The notes under the pieces are model-generated. The model was given only the letters and a program-made list of their open reading frames with translations, made no database searches and was not told the origin of the DNA. Below, piece after piece: positions 1 through 10,853 of a stretch of 64,000 bases of DNA. The position numbers and the translations under genes were made by a program. Position 1 is the stretch's first letter. Every line of letters begins with the position of its first letter. The DNA comes from Alloiococcus otitis ATCC 51267. Lineage in GTDB: Bacteria > Bacillota > Bacilli > Lactobacillales > Carnobacteriaceae_A. Where the stretch lies: assembly GCF_000315445.1 (NCBI RefSeq), contig NZ_JH992958.1:236834-300833 (forward strand), given 5' to 3'.

Positions 1-18
1 AGCTTTTTAACCTCTTAA

Positions 19-144
19 TTATCCACAGTTCTTGAGGAAATCCGAAAACATTTTAGTTTATACACAGAAATTCAGATCGTGTGGATAAGTTTTTCTCCAC
101 ACTTGTGACTTTCTTTATCCACTTTTTTTAAAATCTGTGGAAAA
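19..144. other. oriC left DnaA-box cluster (incA-like)
   Basis: The leader of dnaA holds perfect DnaA boxes at 19-27 (TTATCCACA) and 80-88 (reverse orientation). Near matches lie at 58-66 (TTATACACA), 93-101 (TTCTCCACA), 115-123 (TTATCCACT) and 136-144 (reverse). Such clusters bind DnaA for origin function and dnaA autorepression. Together with the boxes behind dnaA this gives the bipartite origin layout known from Bacillus. The dnaA promoter must lie here, but I did not find a convincing -35/-10 pair. Confidence 0.88.
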
Positions 145-201
145 CTCCAAGCGATCGTGGTAAAATTTGGTGTATATTATTTTTTGTCAGGAGGAAGAAG
201 A

Positions 202-1536
202 TTGACCGACAAGCAAGAATTATGGTCTTTTATCCGAGACAAGTTTCAAGATTCTCTCGCCAAAATTAGCTTTGATGCCTGGATAAACTCAGCCGACTTG
301 ATCGACATCAGCCAAGACACAGTAACCATTCAAGTCCAGTCCACCTTGCACAAGGACTATTGGGAAAACAATTTAACCAATCAAACAGTCCAGTACCTCT
401 ATGAGTATTTTGGCAAGGAAATGACCCCCCGATTTGTTACCGAAGATGAAAACCAAGCCCAAATGGACCAAAGTCAGCTTGAGAGCCAAAAGCAAGACAG
501 CCGCCCTCCTGCCTTTAAGCCAAGCTCTTTAAATGACAAATACACCTTTGAGACTTTTGTCATAGGCAAGGGCAACCAGATGGCCCACGCCGCAGCATTA
601 GTGGTTTCCGAAGAGCCTGGGACTATCTACAACCCCCTCTTTTTCTACGGGGGCGTGGGTTTGGGCAAAACCCACCTCATGCATGCTATTGGCCACCAAT
701 ACCTCCAGCTCAACCCCCAAGCCAATGTTAAGTATGTCACCTCAGAAAATTTTGCCAACGACTTTATTAACTCTATCCAGGACCGGACCCAGGAGAGTTT
801 CCGCCAAGAATACCGGAATGTGGACTTGCTTTTGGTTGATGACATCCAGTTCTTTGCCGACAAGGAAGGGACCCAGGAAGAGTTTTTCCACACCTTTAAC
901 GAGCTCTATGACAAGCGTAAGCAAATTGTTTTGACTAGTGACCGCTTGCCCAACGAAATTCCCAAGCTTCAGGAACGTCTGGTCTCCCGCTTTGCCTGGG
1001 GTCTGTCTGTTGACATTACTCCCCCTGACTTGGAGACCCGGATTGCCATCTTAAGGAAGAAGGCCAATGCTGAACGACTGGAAATCCCAGACGAAACTCT
1101 TAGCTATATTGCAGGGCAAATTGACTCCAACATCAGAGAGCTGGAAGGGGCCCTGGTCCGGGTCCAGGCCTTTTCTGCCATCCAACAAAGCGATATCACC
1201 ACCAGCCTGGCAGCGGACGCCTTGAAAAGTATGGTTAAAGTAGACAAGAAAGAAAACTTGTCCATCCCCACCATCCAGCAAAAGGTCTGCAAGCACTTTG
1301 GCATTACCCTGGCGGAGATGAAGGGGAAAAAACGGACCAAACACATTGTCATTCCCCGGCAAGTAGCCATGTACCTATCCCGGGAATACACCACTAGCTC
1401 CCTGCCCAAAATCGGTAAGGAATTTGGCGGCAAGGACCATACCACTGTCATCCATGCCCACGAAAAAATTCAAAAATTGATGAAAGAAGACCCCGATCTC
1501 AAACAGGATATCGCTGACTTGGAAAAACAATTGTAG
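202..1536 (+). CDS. dnaA: Chromosomal replication initiator protein DnaA
   Basis: This 444-residue protein is the initiator ATPase that binds DnaA boxes and melts oriC. An N-terminal oligomerisation domain (about 1-80) is followed by a Gln/Asp-rich linker. The AAA+ core has Walker A GGVGLGKT at 150-157 and Walker B LLLVDD at 209-214. The C-terminal helix-turn-helix carries the DnaA signature [15 protein letters not shown], which reads the box. I chose the TTG at 202 as start because an AGGAGGA ribosome site sits just upstream and the protein then begins MTDKQELW, as in relatives; a GTG at 157 would add 15 unlikely residues. It is flanked on both sides by DnaA boxes, so autoregulation is expected. 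Confidence 0.97.
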   Translation: MTDKQELWSFIRDKFQDSLAKISFDAWINSADLIDISQDTVTIQVQSTLHKDYWENNLTNQTVQYLYEYFGKEMTPRFVTEDENQAQMDQSQLESQKQDSRPPAFKPSSLNDKYTFETFVIGKGNQMAHAAALVVSEEPGTIYNPLFFYGGVGLGKTHLMHAIGHQYLQLNPQANVKYVTSENFANDFINSIQDRTQESFRQEYRNVDLLLVDDIQFFADKEGTQEEFFHTFNELYDKRKQIVLTSDRLPNEIPKLQERLVSRFAWGLSVDITPPDLETRIAILRKKANAERLEIPDETLSYIAGQIDSNIRELEGALVRVQAFSAIQQSDITTSLAADALKSMVKVDKKENLSIPTIQQKVCKHFGITLAEMKGKKRTKHIVIPRQVAMYLSREYTTSSLPKIGKEFGGKDHTTVIHAHEKIQKLMKEDPDLKQDIADLEKQL

Positions 1537-1542
1537 AAGTCT

Positions 1543-1643
1543 TGTGGATAAGTCCTCAGCTTATCCACATACTTTGCCACACTTTATCCACATGTGGATT
1601 GGTTCAAAGGCGAACTTCAGTAAACTTTTCCCCATTATCCACA
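1543..1643. other. oriC right DnaA-box cluster
   Basis: Perfect or near-perfect DnaA boxes lie at 1543-1551 (reverse), 1561-1569, 1584-1592, 1593-1601 (reverse, one mismatch) and 1635-1643. The dense cluster between dnaA and dnaN marks the part of oriC where the open complex forms. The last box directly abuts the DnaA-trio element. Confidence 0.93.
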
Positions 1644-1680
1644 GGTCCTACTACTAATACTAATTATTTAATATATAAAT
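1644..1680 (+). other. DnaA-trio and AT-rich DNA unwinding element
   Basis: Immediately after the DnaA box at 1635-1643 comes a 4-bp GC-richer spacer (GGTC). It is followed by five triplets CTA-CTA-CTA-ATA-CTA at 1648-1662, which read 3'-GAT-5' on the other strand, and then AT-rich DNA to about 1680. This is the arrangement described for the Bacillus basal unwinding system, where DnaA filaments load on the trios. It fixes the strand-opening site and its direction, towards dnaN. Confidence 0.85.
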
Positions 1681-1777
1681 GAAGACCAGGGGCTGGCCAG
1701 TCATTAAATGAATAAAGGCAAAGCCTAGATTCATCTATGGTATACTTAAAAAGAAAAAGAAGTTTGGAGGGATTTTT

Positions 1778-2911
1778 TTGAAATTTTCAGTAAAACGGAC
1801 GGAATTTCTAAAAGTATTAAAAAATGTGCAGATTGCAGTGTCTTCTAAAAGTACCATCGCTATCTTGACCGGGATTAAATTAGAAGCGGATAACCAGGGT
1901 TTAACCTTAACCGGATCTAACTCGGATATCTCAGTTGAAAGTTACTTATCTGTGACCGATGAAGGGGCGGATTTGGTTATTGATGAGCCGGGGCAGATTG
2001 TCTTGCAACCAGCCCGGTTATTTGCCAATATCGTCCAAAAATTACCGGACACCCACTTTAAGGTAAACGTTAGCCAAGGCCAGCAAACCCAAATCACCTC
2101 AGCTTCAGCCTCCTTTACTATCAACGGCATTGACGCCATGTCCTACCCCCACTTGCCAGATATCGACCTGGAGGAATCCTTTACCCTGCCGGTTGACCTC
2201 TTTAAAAACATGATCAACCAGACTGTCATCGCAGTCTCCAACCATGAAAGTCGGCCCATCCTAACTGGGGTTAACCTATCTCTCAAAGAGGGCCGACTCA
2301 AGGCAGTGGCAACCGACAGCCACCGTTTGTCGCAACGGTCCATCCAATTAGAGTCAGCGCCTGATATTTCCTTTGACATTGTGATACCAGGTAAGTCTTT
2401 GACTGAACTGACTAAGTTGATGGATGCAGATGAAGAAGTCCGGGTAGCCATCAGCGACAACCAAATCTTATTTGCCCTCTCGACCAGCCAGTTTTACTCT
2501 CGGCTCCTAGAAGGTAAGTATCCTGATACCGACCGCTTGATCCCAGGCGACACCCCAACGGAAATCACCTTGGACACCAAGGAATTACAGGGGGCTGTTG
2601 ACCGGGCTTCCCTCCTCTCCCATGAAGGGAAAAACAATGTGGTCCAACTCACAGTGACTGCTGACAAGTTGGAAATCGAAGGCCAGTCAGCTGAAGTGGG
2701 CCATGTCCAAGAAGAAATTGACTTTGGCCACTTCCAAGGCCAAGACTTAACCATTTCTTTCAACCCAGACTACTTAAAAGAGGCCTTGGCTACCTTTGGC
2801 CAAGGAGAAATTAAGTTGAAATTAGTTTCGACCTTGCGACCCTTTGTCATCGTCCCAAGTGAGGACCAAGGAGACTTTATCCAACTTATTACTCCAATCC
2901 GAACAGCCTAA
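1778..2911 (+). CDS. dnaN: DNA polymerase III beta sliding clamp
   Basis: This 377-residue protein is the ring-shaped processivity clamp that tethers DNA polymerase III to the template. Length and sequence fit the three tandem clamp folds of the family. It starts MKFSVKRTEFLKVLKNVQ and ends with the family motif RPFVIVPSEDQGDFIQLITPIRTA, close to the usual C-terminal LPVR/ITPIR end. Translation starts at a TTG after a GGAGG site at 1767-1771. It follows oriC in the usual dnaA-dnaN order and is closed by its own terminator. Confidence 0.96.
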   Translation: MKFSVKRTEFLKVLKNVQIAVSSKSTIAILTGIKLEADNQGLTLTGSNSDISVESYLSVTDEGADLVIDEPGQIVLQPARLFANIVQKLPDTHFKVNVSQGQQTQITSASASFTINGIDAMSYPHLPDIDLEESFTLPVDLFKNMINQTVIAVSNHESRPILTGVNLSLKEGRLKAVATDSHRLSQRSIQLESAPDISFDIVIPGKSLTELTKLMDADEEVRVAISDNQILFALSTSQFYSRLLEGKYPDTDRLIPGDTPTEITLDTKELQGAVDRASLLSHEGKNNVVQLTVTADKLEIEGQSAEVGHVQEEIDFGHFQGQDLTISFNPDYLKEALATFGQGEIKLKLVSTLRPFVIVPSEDQGDFIQLITPIRTA

Positions 2912-2930
2912 GTCCATTAACCAAGCCTTC

Positions 2931-2962
2931 AGGCGGGATCTCCAAGAGATCCCGCCTTTTTT
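2931..2962 (+). terminator. Rho-independent terminator after dnaN
   Basis: A 12-bp perfect stem (AGGCGGGATCTC, 2931-2942, with its complement at 2946-2957), a 3-nt loop and a T run. It separates dnaAN from the yaaA-recF-gyrBA unit. Confidence 0.93.
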
Positions 2963-3070
2963 ATGGTTTATTGTCCTTTTTAACCTTTGCGAGGGGTAAA
3001 AGTTAGCTAGGCGGTAAAAAGGCCAAAATGGATAAATATCGCCCCATTTATGGCTTTTTAAGGGGAATTA

Positions 3071-3079
3071 TGGTATAAT
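3071..3079 (+). promoter_or_regulatory. Extended -10 promoter of yaaA-recF-gyrB-gyrA
   Basis: TGGTATAAT is an extended -10 (TGnTATAAT). No good -35 was seen, which fits this promoter class. It lies 74 bp before the yaaA start and is the first promoter after the dnaN terminator. Confidence 0.7.
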
Positions 3080-3152
3080 GATAAAGGATGACGAAAGTGT
3101 GGCGTGGTTTTTCCACGTCTTTATTTTAGCCTGAATATAAGGAGTGAACCCT

Positions 3153-3386
3153 GTGGCTTTTGAGACTGTTACAATTGATGGGGACTACATAACCCTAGCC
3201 CAGCTCTTAAAATTTACCGATATTATCAGCAGTGGTGGCATGGCCAAGCCTTTTTTAGCGGAATACCAGGTCTTTTTAAATGGGGACTTGGAAGACCGAC
3301 GTGGCAAGAAGGTCTATCCGGGGGACCTTGTCGAAATTCCGGCTATCCAGGCTAGCTTTCAAATTGAGTCGACCCAGCAAGTGTGA
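3153..3386 (+). CDS. yaaA: S4-domain RNA-binding protein YaaA
   Basis: This 77-residue protein belongs to the small S4-domain family found between dnaN and recF in most Firmicutes. S4 domains bind structured RNA; a role in ribosome assembly has been proposed for the family. The S4 core is visible as ITLAQLLKFTDIISSGGMAKPFLAEYQVFLNGDLEDRRGKKVYPGD. The GTG at 3153 is preferred over a GTG at 3144 because AAGGAG at 3139-3144 sits 8 nt before it. Its stop overlaps the start region of recF, suggesting translational coupling. Confidence 0.88.
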   Translation: MAFETVTIDGDYITLAQLLKFTDIISSGGMAKPFLAEYQVFLNGDLEDRRGKKVYPGDLVEIPAIQASFQIESTQQV

Positions 3387-3391
3387 TCCCG

Positions 3392-4537
3392 ATGATCTTG
3401 GAAGACCTCGAATTAAAGGGCTTTCGCAACTACCAGGAGGCCAACTTGCAGTTTTCCCCCGGGGTTAATGTCTTCCTTGGTGCAAATGCCCAAGGGAAAA
3501 CCAATCTTTTGGAAAGCATCTATTTCCTGGGACTGGCCCGGAGCCACCGGACGGCCAAGGACAAGGAATTAATCAAGTGGGATGAAGCCTTTACCCGGGT
3601 CAAGGGCTTGGTCCGGACAAGCCACAACTCTTATCCCTTAGAGATTTCGGTGTCCAAAACAGGTAAACAGGCCAAAATGAACCACCTGGACCAAAACAAG
3701 TTAAGTCACTACATTGGGAACTTGAATATTATCCTTTTTGCGCCGGAAGACTTGGAACTGGTCAAGGGACCTCCTGCTACAAGGCGGCGGTTTATTGACA
3801 TTGAATTGGGTCAGATGAACCCCATCTACCTCCACCAAGTCGTTGAATACCAAAGGATCCTCAAGCAGCGCAACCAATACTTGAAACTGTCTAACCAGCC
3901 TAAAAAATTTGACCAGCTTTACCTGGAAATTTTGACGGACCAATTGGCCCAGGCAGGCAGTCAAGTGATTTATGACCGCCAGCAATTTTCCAAGGACCTG
4001 GAGGCCTTGGCCCAGCCCATCCAGGCCAATATTTCCCAAGCTAAGGAAGAGTTGAAAATCCAGTATGAAACTAGCGTCCAAGATGACAATCTGAGTCAAA
4101 AGGAGTCCATCTACTCTAATCTTTTAGACTTGTATGACCAAAACCAGGACAAGGAATTCCGCCGGCAGACCACGGTGGTAGGCCCCCACCGAGATGATTT
4201 AGCCTTTTACGTCAATGGACACAATGTCCAAACTTATGGGTCCCAGGGCCAGCAGCGGACCACTAGCTTGTCGGTCAAATTGGCCGAGATTGACTTGATG
4301 AAGGACAAAACCTCAGAATACCCTGTCTTGCTTTTAGACGATGTTCTTAGCGAATTGGACGACAATCGTCAAACCCATTTGCTCAAAACCATTGAAAATA
4401 AAGTCCAAGTTTTTTTAACAACAACCAGTCTAGAAGGTGTCAAAATTGAACTTTTAAACCAACCTGAAATTTACTTTGTGTCCAGCGGTCAAGTGACTGT
4501 TGACAGTGACCGTGGACAGAACAAGAGAAGCGATTGA
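3392..4537 (+). CDS. recF: DNA replication and repair protein RecF
   Basis: RecF is an SMC-like ATPase that helps load RecA at gapped DNA through RecOR. Visible motifs are Walker A GANAQGKTNLLES near residue 30, the RecF-type TYGSQGQQRTTSLSVKLAEI signature, and Walker B with D-loop LLLDDVLSELDDNRQTHLL. Length (381 residues) is normal. Two starts are possible: GTG at 3383, which overlaps the yaaA stop, or ATG at 3392, which gives the usual N-terminus MILEDLELKGFRNYQ. Neither has a clear ribosome site, which fits coupling to yaaA. The Asp/Arg-rich C-terminal tail is not part of the conserved fold. Confidence 0.95.
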   Translation: MILEDLELKGFRNYQEANLQFSPGVNVFLGANAQGKTNLLESIYFLGLARSHRTAKDKELIKWDEAFTRVKGLVRTSHNSYPLEISVSKTGKQAKMNHLDQNKLSHYIGNLNIILFAPEDLELVKGPPATRRRFIDIELGQMNPIYLHQVVEYQRILKQRNQYLKLSNQPKKFDQLYLEILTDQLAQAGSQVIYDRQQFSKDLEALAQPIQANISQAKEELKIQYETSVQDDNLSQKESIYSNLLDLYDQNQDKEFRRQTTVVGPHRDDLAFYVNGHNVQTYGSQGQQRTTSLSVKLAEIDLMKDKTSEYPVLLLDDVLSELDDNRQTHLLKTIENKVQVFLTTTSLEGVKIELLNQPEIYFVSSGQVTVDSDRGQNKRSD

Positions 4538-4572
4538 CACTAGTGTCCAGGCAGACCATAGAAGGAGTGTGA

Positions 4573-6528
<1,956 letters not shown>

Positions 6529-6562
6529 CCTTGTCCAAAGCTGTTAAAGGAGGAAATTGTTT

Positions 6563-9031
6563 TTGGAAGAGAGAGATAGCCGTTTAGAACAGATTAAGCT
6601 GTCCAAGGAGATGAAAAACTCATTCTTAGACTATGCCATGAGTGTCATCGTCTCCCGGGCCCTACCCGATGTCCGGGACGGCTTGAAGCCGGTTCACCGA
6701 AGAATCCTGTACGGAATGAATGAACTGGGCTTAACCCCGGACAAGTCTTATAAAAAGTCTGCCCGTATTGTAGGGGATGTTATGGGGAAATACCACCCCC
6801 ACGGTGACACTGCTATTTATGACTCCATGGTCAGAATGGCCCAGGACTTTTCTTACCGAGTTCCCTTAGTGGACGGCCATGGGAACTTTGGCTCCGTTGA
6901 TGGAGACGGAGCTGCTGCCATGCGGTATACCGAAGCCCGGATGTCCAAGATGGCCTTGGAACTCCTGCGAGACATCAACAAGGATACCATTGACTACCAC
7001 GATAACTATGATGGGACTGAGTCGGAACCCGATATCCTTCCTGCCCGCTTCCCCAACCTCTTAGTCAACGGGGCTTCGGGGATTGCTGTTGGGATGGCAA
7101 CCAATATCCCACCCCACAATCTTAAGGAAGTCATTGATGCCTGCGTCCTCTTGATGGAAAATGAGGATGTGACTGTGGCTGACCTTATGGAAGTCTTACC
7201 AGGACCTGACTTTCCGACTGGGGCTTCCCTTATTGGTGTTTCTGGCGTCCGCAAGGCTTATGAGACCGGTCGTGGGTCCATTAAATTACGGGCCAAGTCC
7301 CGGATCGATGTCGACCAAAAAGGTAAGGAAAGAATTATTATCGACGAAATTCCTTACATGGTCAACAAGGCCAAATTGGTCGAAAAGATTGCGGAACTGG
7401 CTCGAGACAAGAAAATTGAGGGCATTACCGATTTAAATGATGAATCCGACCGGGAAGGCTTGCGGATTGTGATCGATGTGCGACGGGATACTTCTGCTGG
7501 TATATTACTTAACAAGCTTTACAAGATGACTCAATTGCAGGTTTCTTTTGGCTTTAACATGCTGGCTATCGTCGATGGGGTCCCCAAAACCTTGGGACTC
7601 AAAGACATCCTGACCCACTACTTAGACCACCAAAAAACGGTTATCCGCAGGCGGACAGAGTTTGCCAAGAACAAGGCTGAATCGCGGGCCCACATCTTAG
7701 AAGGGCTTCGGACTGCCTTAGACCATATCGATGCCATTATTACCATTATCCGTCAGTCCCAGCGGGCTGAAGAGGCCAAAAGCCAATTGATGGCTTCCTA
7801 TGACCTGTCTGACCGGCAAGCCCAGGCTATTTTGGACATGCGGATGGTACGGTTGACTGGTTTGGAAAGAGAGAAAATTGAAGATGAATACGCCGAACTC
7901 TTAGAAAAAATCGAGGACTTGCGTGATATCTTGGCCCGGCCAGAACGGATCAAGCAAATTATCAAAGAAGAAATGATCGAAATTGCTGAAAAACACGGCC
8001 AAGACCGCCTAACCGATATCCGGGTCGGGGAAGAGTTGAGTATTGAAGATGAAGACCTGATCGAAGAAGAAGATATCATCATTACCCTGTCCCGAAAAGG
8101 CTATATCAAGCGGATGCCGGCTGGAGAATTCAAGGCCCAAAACAGAGGTGGCCGCGGGGTTAAAGGAATGACCACCAATGATGGGGACTTTGTCGAACAG
8201 CTGACTTTCTGTTCTAGCCATGACCAAATCCTCTTCTTTACCAACCAAGGCAAGGTTTACAAGATCAAGGCCTACGAAATTCCTGAATATGGCCGCAATG
8301 CCAAGGGAATTCCTGCCATCAACTTCTTAAATATTGATAAAGATGAATACATCCAAGCCATGGTCAACTTGAGTGACCAGGCTGACGATCAAGACCAATT
8401 CTTCTTTGCGACAAGGTTTGGCCGGGTTAAGCGGACAGCCCAGGCTGAATTTCAAAATATCAGAAGTAGCGGGCTCAATGCGATCAAGCTGAATGAAGGC
8501 GATGAATTGGTTAACGTGGTCCCAACCCATAATGACCAGGCCATTATCCTGGCCAGCCAGCAAGGTTATGCAGTCTACTTCGATGAAAAAGATATCCGCA
8601 GCATGGGTCGAGGGGCTGCTGGCGTCCGTGGCATCCGTTTAGGTGATGACGACAGAGTGGTTGCCATGGAAGTATTAGAGCCGGGCCAAGATGTATTGGT
8701 TATTAGCGAAAAAGGTTACGGTAAACGGACCTCTCAAGAGGAATACACCCTCCACAAACGAGGAGGCAAGGGGGTTAAAACCCTTCATATTACTGATAAG
8801 AATGGTCCCTTGGTGGGGCTAAAAACGGTGTCGGGTGGTGAAGACGTCATGATTGTTACCGACCAAGGTATCATGATCCGGATTGAAGCCGACAGTATCT
8901 CCCAAACCTCCCGCCTCACTCAAGGAGTTCGTTTAATCCGACTTGAAGAAGATAGCCGTGTGTCAACGGTAGCCCTCATTGACATTGATCCAGAGCTTGA
9001 TGGTCAATTTGACCAAACTAATGGGGAGTAA
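6563..9031 (+). CDS. gyrA: DNA gyrase subunit A
   Basis: GyrA is the DNA breakage-reunion subunit that partners with GyrB. The winged-helix catalytic region includes [17 protein letters not shown] and the active-site tyrosine in [11 protein letters not shown] long coiled coil precedes a C-terminal beta-pinwheel marked by the GyrA-box-like [10 protein letters not shown]. At the position equivalent to E. coli Ser83 this protein has Thr; Asp87 is kept. I chose the TTG at 6563 because AAAGGAGGA ends 8 nt before it; the TTG at 6557 is too close to that site. Mature length is 822 residues. Confidence 0.96.
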   Translation: MEERDSRLEQIKLSKEMKNSFLDYAMSVIVSRALPDVRDGLKPVHRRILYGMNELGLTPDKSYKKSARIVGDVMGKYHPHGDTAIYDSMVRMAQDFSYRVPLVDGHGNFGSVDGDGAAAMRYTEARMSKMALELLRDINKDTIDYHDNYDGTESEPDILPARFPNLLVNGASGIAVGMATNIPPHNLKEVIDACVLLMENEDVTVADLMEVLPGPDFPTGASLIGVSGVRKAYETGRGSIKLRAKSRIDVDQKGKERIIIDEIPYMVNKAKLVEKIAELARDKKIEGITDLNDESDREGLRIVIDVRRDTSAGILLNKLYKMTQLQVSFGFNMLAIVDGVPKTLGLKDILTHYLDHQKTVIRRRTEFAKNKAESRAHILEGLRTALDHIDAIITIIRQSQRAEEAKSQLMASYDLSDRQAQAILDMRMVRLTGLEREKIEDEYAELLEKIEDLRDILARPERIKQIIKEEMIEIAEKHGQDRLTDIRVGEELSIEDEDLIEEEDIIITLSRKGYIKRMPAGEFKAQNRGGRGVKGMTTNDGDFVEQLTFCSSHDQILFFTNQGKVYKIKAYEIPEYGRNAKGIPAINFLNIDKDEYIQAMVNLSDQADDQDQFFFATRFGRVKRTAQAEFQNIRSSGLNAIKLNEGDELVNVVPTHNDQAIILASQQGYAVYFDEKDIRSMGRGAAGVRGIRLGDDDRVVAMEVLEPGQDVLVISEKGYGKRTSQEEYTLHKRGGKGVKTLHITDKNGPLVGLKTVSGGEDVMIVTDQGIMIRIEADSISQTSRLTQGVRLIRLEEDSRVSTVALIDIDPELDGQFDQTNGE

Positions 9032-9067
9032 GCTTAAACCCTAGTATTCGAAAAGATTATTTACCGA

Positions 9068-9104
9068 GCTGTCAAACTTTTACTAGAGGTTTGACAGCTT
9101 TTTG
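9068..9104 (+). terminator. Terminator after gyrA
   Basis: An 11-bp perfect stem AGCTGTCAAAC (9068-9078) with its complement at 9089-9099, a 10-nt loop and a T run. The stretch 9105-9335 that follows holds nothing I recognise; it is AT-rich with no ORF. Confidence 0.9.
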
Positions 9105-9335
9105 ACTAGGCTTACCAAGAATCAGGCTGGTGATAAGCCAGTCAAAAACGGTCAAAAACAGTTAATATTTAGACTGCACTGGACAATACCTGGACAGACC
9201 ATTCTGTAAAAGTCCTTGTATGACGCCATTCTATCTGTCTAATTATTACCAAAATTGTTAAAACTAGTCATATTTTGTCAAAACGAGCTTTAGTTGCTTA
9301 ATTAGCCTTAAAAACGAGAAAATGGCAAAAAAGTT

Positions 9336-9364
9336 TTGAATCCAGACTAGTCCTGTGGTATAAT
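9336..9364 (+). promoter_or_regulatory. Promoter of rpsF-ssb-rpsR
   Basis: -35 TTGAAT (9336-9341), exact 17-bp spacer, -10 TATAAT (9359-9364) with an extended TG motif. This is a near-consensus vegetative promoter, as expected for a ribosomal protein operon. Confidence 0.88.
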
Positions 9365-9373
9365 CTTCTGAGT

Positions 9374-9423
9374 GAGTAATAAAATTAAACATTACTCTCC
9401 TTGCTCAATCCAATGAATTGAGC
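9374..9423 (+). promoter_or_regulatory. Two-hairpin leader of the rpsF operon
   Basis: The 5' leader can form two consecutive stems. GAGTAAT (9374-9380) pairs with ATTACTC (9391-9397), and GCTCAAT (9403-9409) pairs with ATTGAGC (9417-9423), just before the ribosome site. In many bacteria an S6:S18-binding leader controls this operon. I do not see the CCG box typical of that motif, so the regulatory reading is tentative. Confidence 0.4.
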
Positions 9424-9451
9424 CAAAAGACCAAAAGGAGGTGTCAGTCAA

Positions 9452-9754
9452 ATGAATCAGACAGCAAAATATGAAATTCTATATATTATTCGTCCTGACC
9501 TAGATGAAGATAGTAAAAAGGCCTTAATTGACCGTTATAACACTATCTTGTCAGACAATGGAGCTGAAATTTCTGAATCTAAAGACTGGGCTAAGCGCCG
9601 TTTTGCATATGAAATCCAAGGTTACAAAGAAGGAACTTACCACTTGGTAACCTTCACTACTGACCAAGTCGATGCAATTAACGAGTTTGAACGCCTAGTC
9701 CGCATCAATGATGATGTATTACGTCACATGGTTGTCCGTCTAGATACAAAATAA
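9452..9754 (+). CDS. rpsF: 30S ribosomal protein bS6
   Basis: This 100-residue small-subunit protein pairs with bS18 on 16S rRNA. The sequence follows the family closely: [16 protein letters not shown] at the start, then the conserved [25 protein letters not shown] block and [16 protein letters not shown] at the end. A strong AAAGGAGGT ribosome site precedes the ATG. It heads the classic rpsF-ssb-rpsR operon, with a parS-like site between its stop and ssb. Confidence 0.97.
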   Translation: MNQTAKYEILYIIRPDLDEDSKKALIDRYNTILSDNGAEISESKDWAKRRFAYEIQGYKEGTYHLVTFTTDQVDAINEFERLVRINDDVLRHMVVRLDTK

Positions 9755-9755
9755 T

Positions 9756-9771
9756 TGTTTCACGTGGAACA
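9756..9771. other. parS: parS-like centromere site 1
   Basis: TGTTTCACGTGGAACA differs at one base from the ParB/Spo0J-binding consensus TGTTTCACGTGAAACA. The inverted repeat extends to 22 bp (9753-9774) with one mismatch. It has no T run, so it is not a terminator. It lies about 8 kb from oriC, as expected for parS. No parB is in the window. Confidence 0.85.
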
Positions 9772-9797
9772 ATTATCCCTAGAGAGGAGTAAGTGGA

Positions 9798-10349
9798 TTG
9801 ATCAATAATGTTACTTTAGTTGGAAGATTAACCCGTGATGCTGAACTCAGATATACAGGTAACGGGACAGCAGTGACATCTTTTACCATTGCTGCAGACC
9901 GCCCCTTTAAAAATAGCCAGGGAAACCGGGACGCAGACTTTATTAACTGTGTTGCTTGGCGTAGGACTGCCGAAACTGTCGCCAGTTTTACGAAAAAAGG
10001 TTCCTTGGTAGGGGTTGTTGGTCGGATCCAGACCCGTAATTATGAAAATAATGAAGGGCGGACGGTTTACGTTACTGAAGTAGTTGTTGAAAGCTTCCAA
10101 ATGTTGGAGCCGAAATCAGTTACTGATAGCCGTCGTTCCCAAAGCGACCAAACTGGGGGCAACTACCAAGGTCAAAATCAATCTTTCAACACTCAAAACT
10201 CTAATGCCTTCAATCAAAATCAGGGACAAAACAACAATTCATTTGGTCAAGGCGACAATCCATTTGACCAAAATGATTCCCAAGATGAAGATCCCTTTGA
10301 AGCTGATGATGATTCAATCCATATTAGTGACGACGATTTACCTTTTTAA
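9798..10349 (+). CDS. ssb: Single-stranded DNA-binding protein
   Basis: This 183-residue protein coats single-stranded DNA and recruits repair and replication partners. The OB fold spans about 1-105 ([56 protein letters not shown]). A Gln/Asn-rich flexible linker follows, and the conserved acidic tip ends [13 protein letters not shown], the partner-binding tail. Translation starts at a TTG 8 nt after GAGAGGAG. It sits between rpsF and rpsR in the expected operon. Confidence 0.96.
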   Translation: MINNVTLVGRLTRDAELRYTGNGTAVTSFTIAADRPFKNSQGNRDADFINCVAWRRTAETVASFTKKGSLVGVVGRIQTRNYENNEGRTVYVTEVVVESFQMLEPKSVTDSRRSQSDQTGGNYQGQNQSFNTQNSNAFNQNQGQNNNSFGQGDNPFDQNDSQDEDPFEADDDSIHISDDDLPF

Positions 10350-10384
10350 GATTTGATTCAAGCTAAGAAAAGGAGGCGGATAAA

Positions 10385-10621
10385 ATGGCTGGACGTCGCG
10401 GAGGAAGAAGACGTAGAAAAGTTGACTTTTTTGCTGCTAACCACATTGACTACATCGACTACAAAGATGTAGACCTACTCAAACGTTTCATTTCAGAACG
10501 AGGAAAAATCTTACCTCGTCGAGTTACTGGAACTTACGCAAAAAACCAACGTAAATTAACGAAAGCAATTAAACGTGCACGTTTTATGGGCTTACTGCCT
10601 TACGTTGCGGAAGACAACTAG
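10385..10621 (+). CDS. rpsR: 30S ribosomal protein bS18
   Basis: This 78-residue protein binds 16S rRNA next to bS6. It begins with a basic run ([15 protein letters not shown]) and has the family core [47 protein letters not shown]. It is preceded by AAAGGAGG and closes the rpsF-ssb-rpsR operon. Confidence 0.97.
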   Translation: MAGRRGGRRRRKVDFFAANHIDYIDYKDVDLLKRFISERGKILPRRVTGTYAKNQRKLTKAIKRARFMGLLPYVAEDN

Positions 10622-10662
10622 TCTTTCCGACTTAAGTGCATTGACGTTTAATAAAAGCAATA

Positions 10663-10698
10663 GACTGCCAAGACTTATGAGGTTTGGCAGTCTTTTTT
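10663..10698 (+). terminator. Terminator after rpsR
   Basis: GACTGCCA (10663-10670) pairs with TGGCAGTC (10685-10692), followed by a T run. Confidence 0.9.
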
Positions 10699-10853
10699 AT
10701 AGTTAATGCTTGGACTAGCGAGAGGTCCGAAAGATGGGGTGAAAGCAGTCAGACTCTAGCTTTTACCGGCCTGAGACTAGCCTCAAATTCCTAGCTTGTT
10801 TGGCCCATCCATGTTAAAATGGAATAGTTAAAAGCTAAATTAAAGGAGTACAT

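Noticed and set aside
9753..9774. Terminator after rpsF
   Set aside because: The inverted repeat contains the ParB-type core and is followed by no T run; an identical copy occurs before dnaB.
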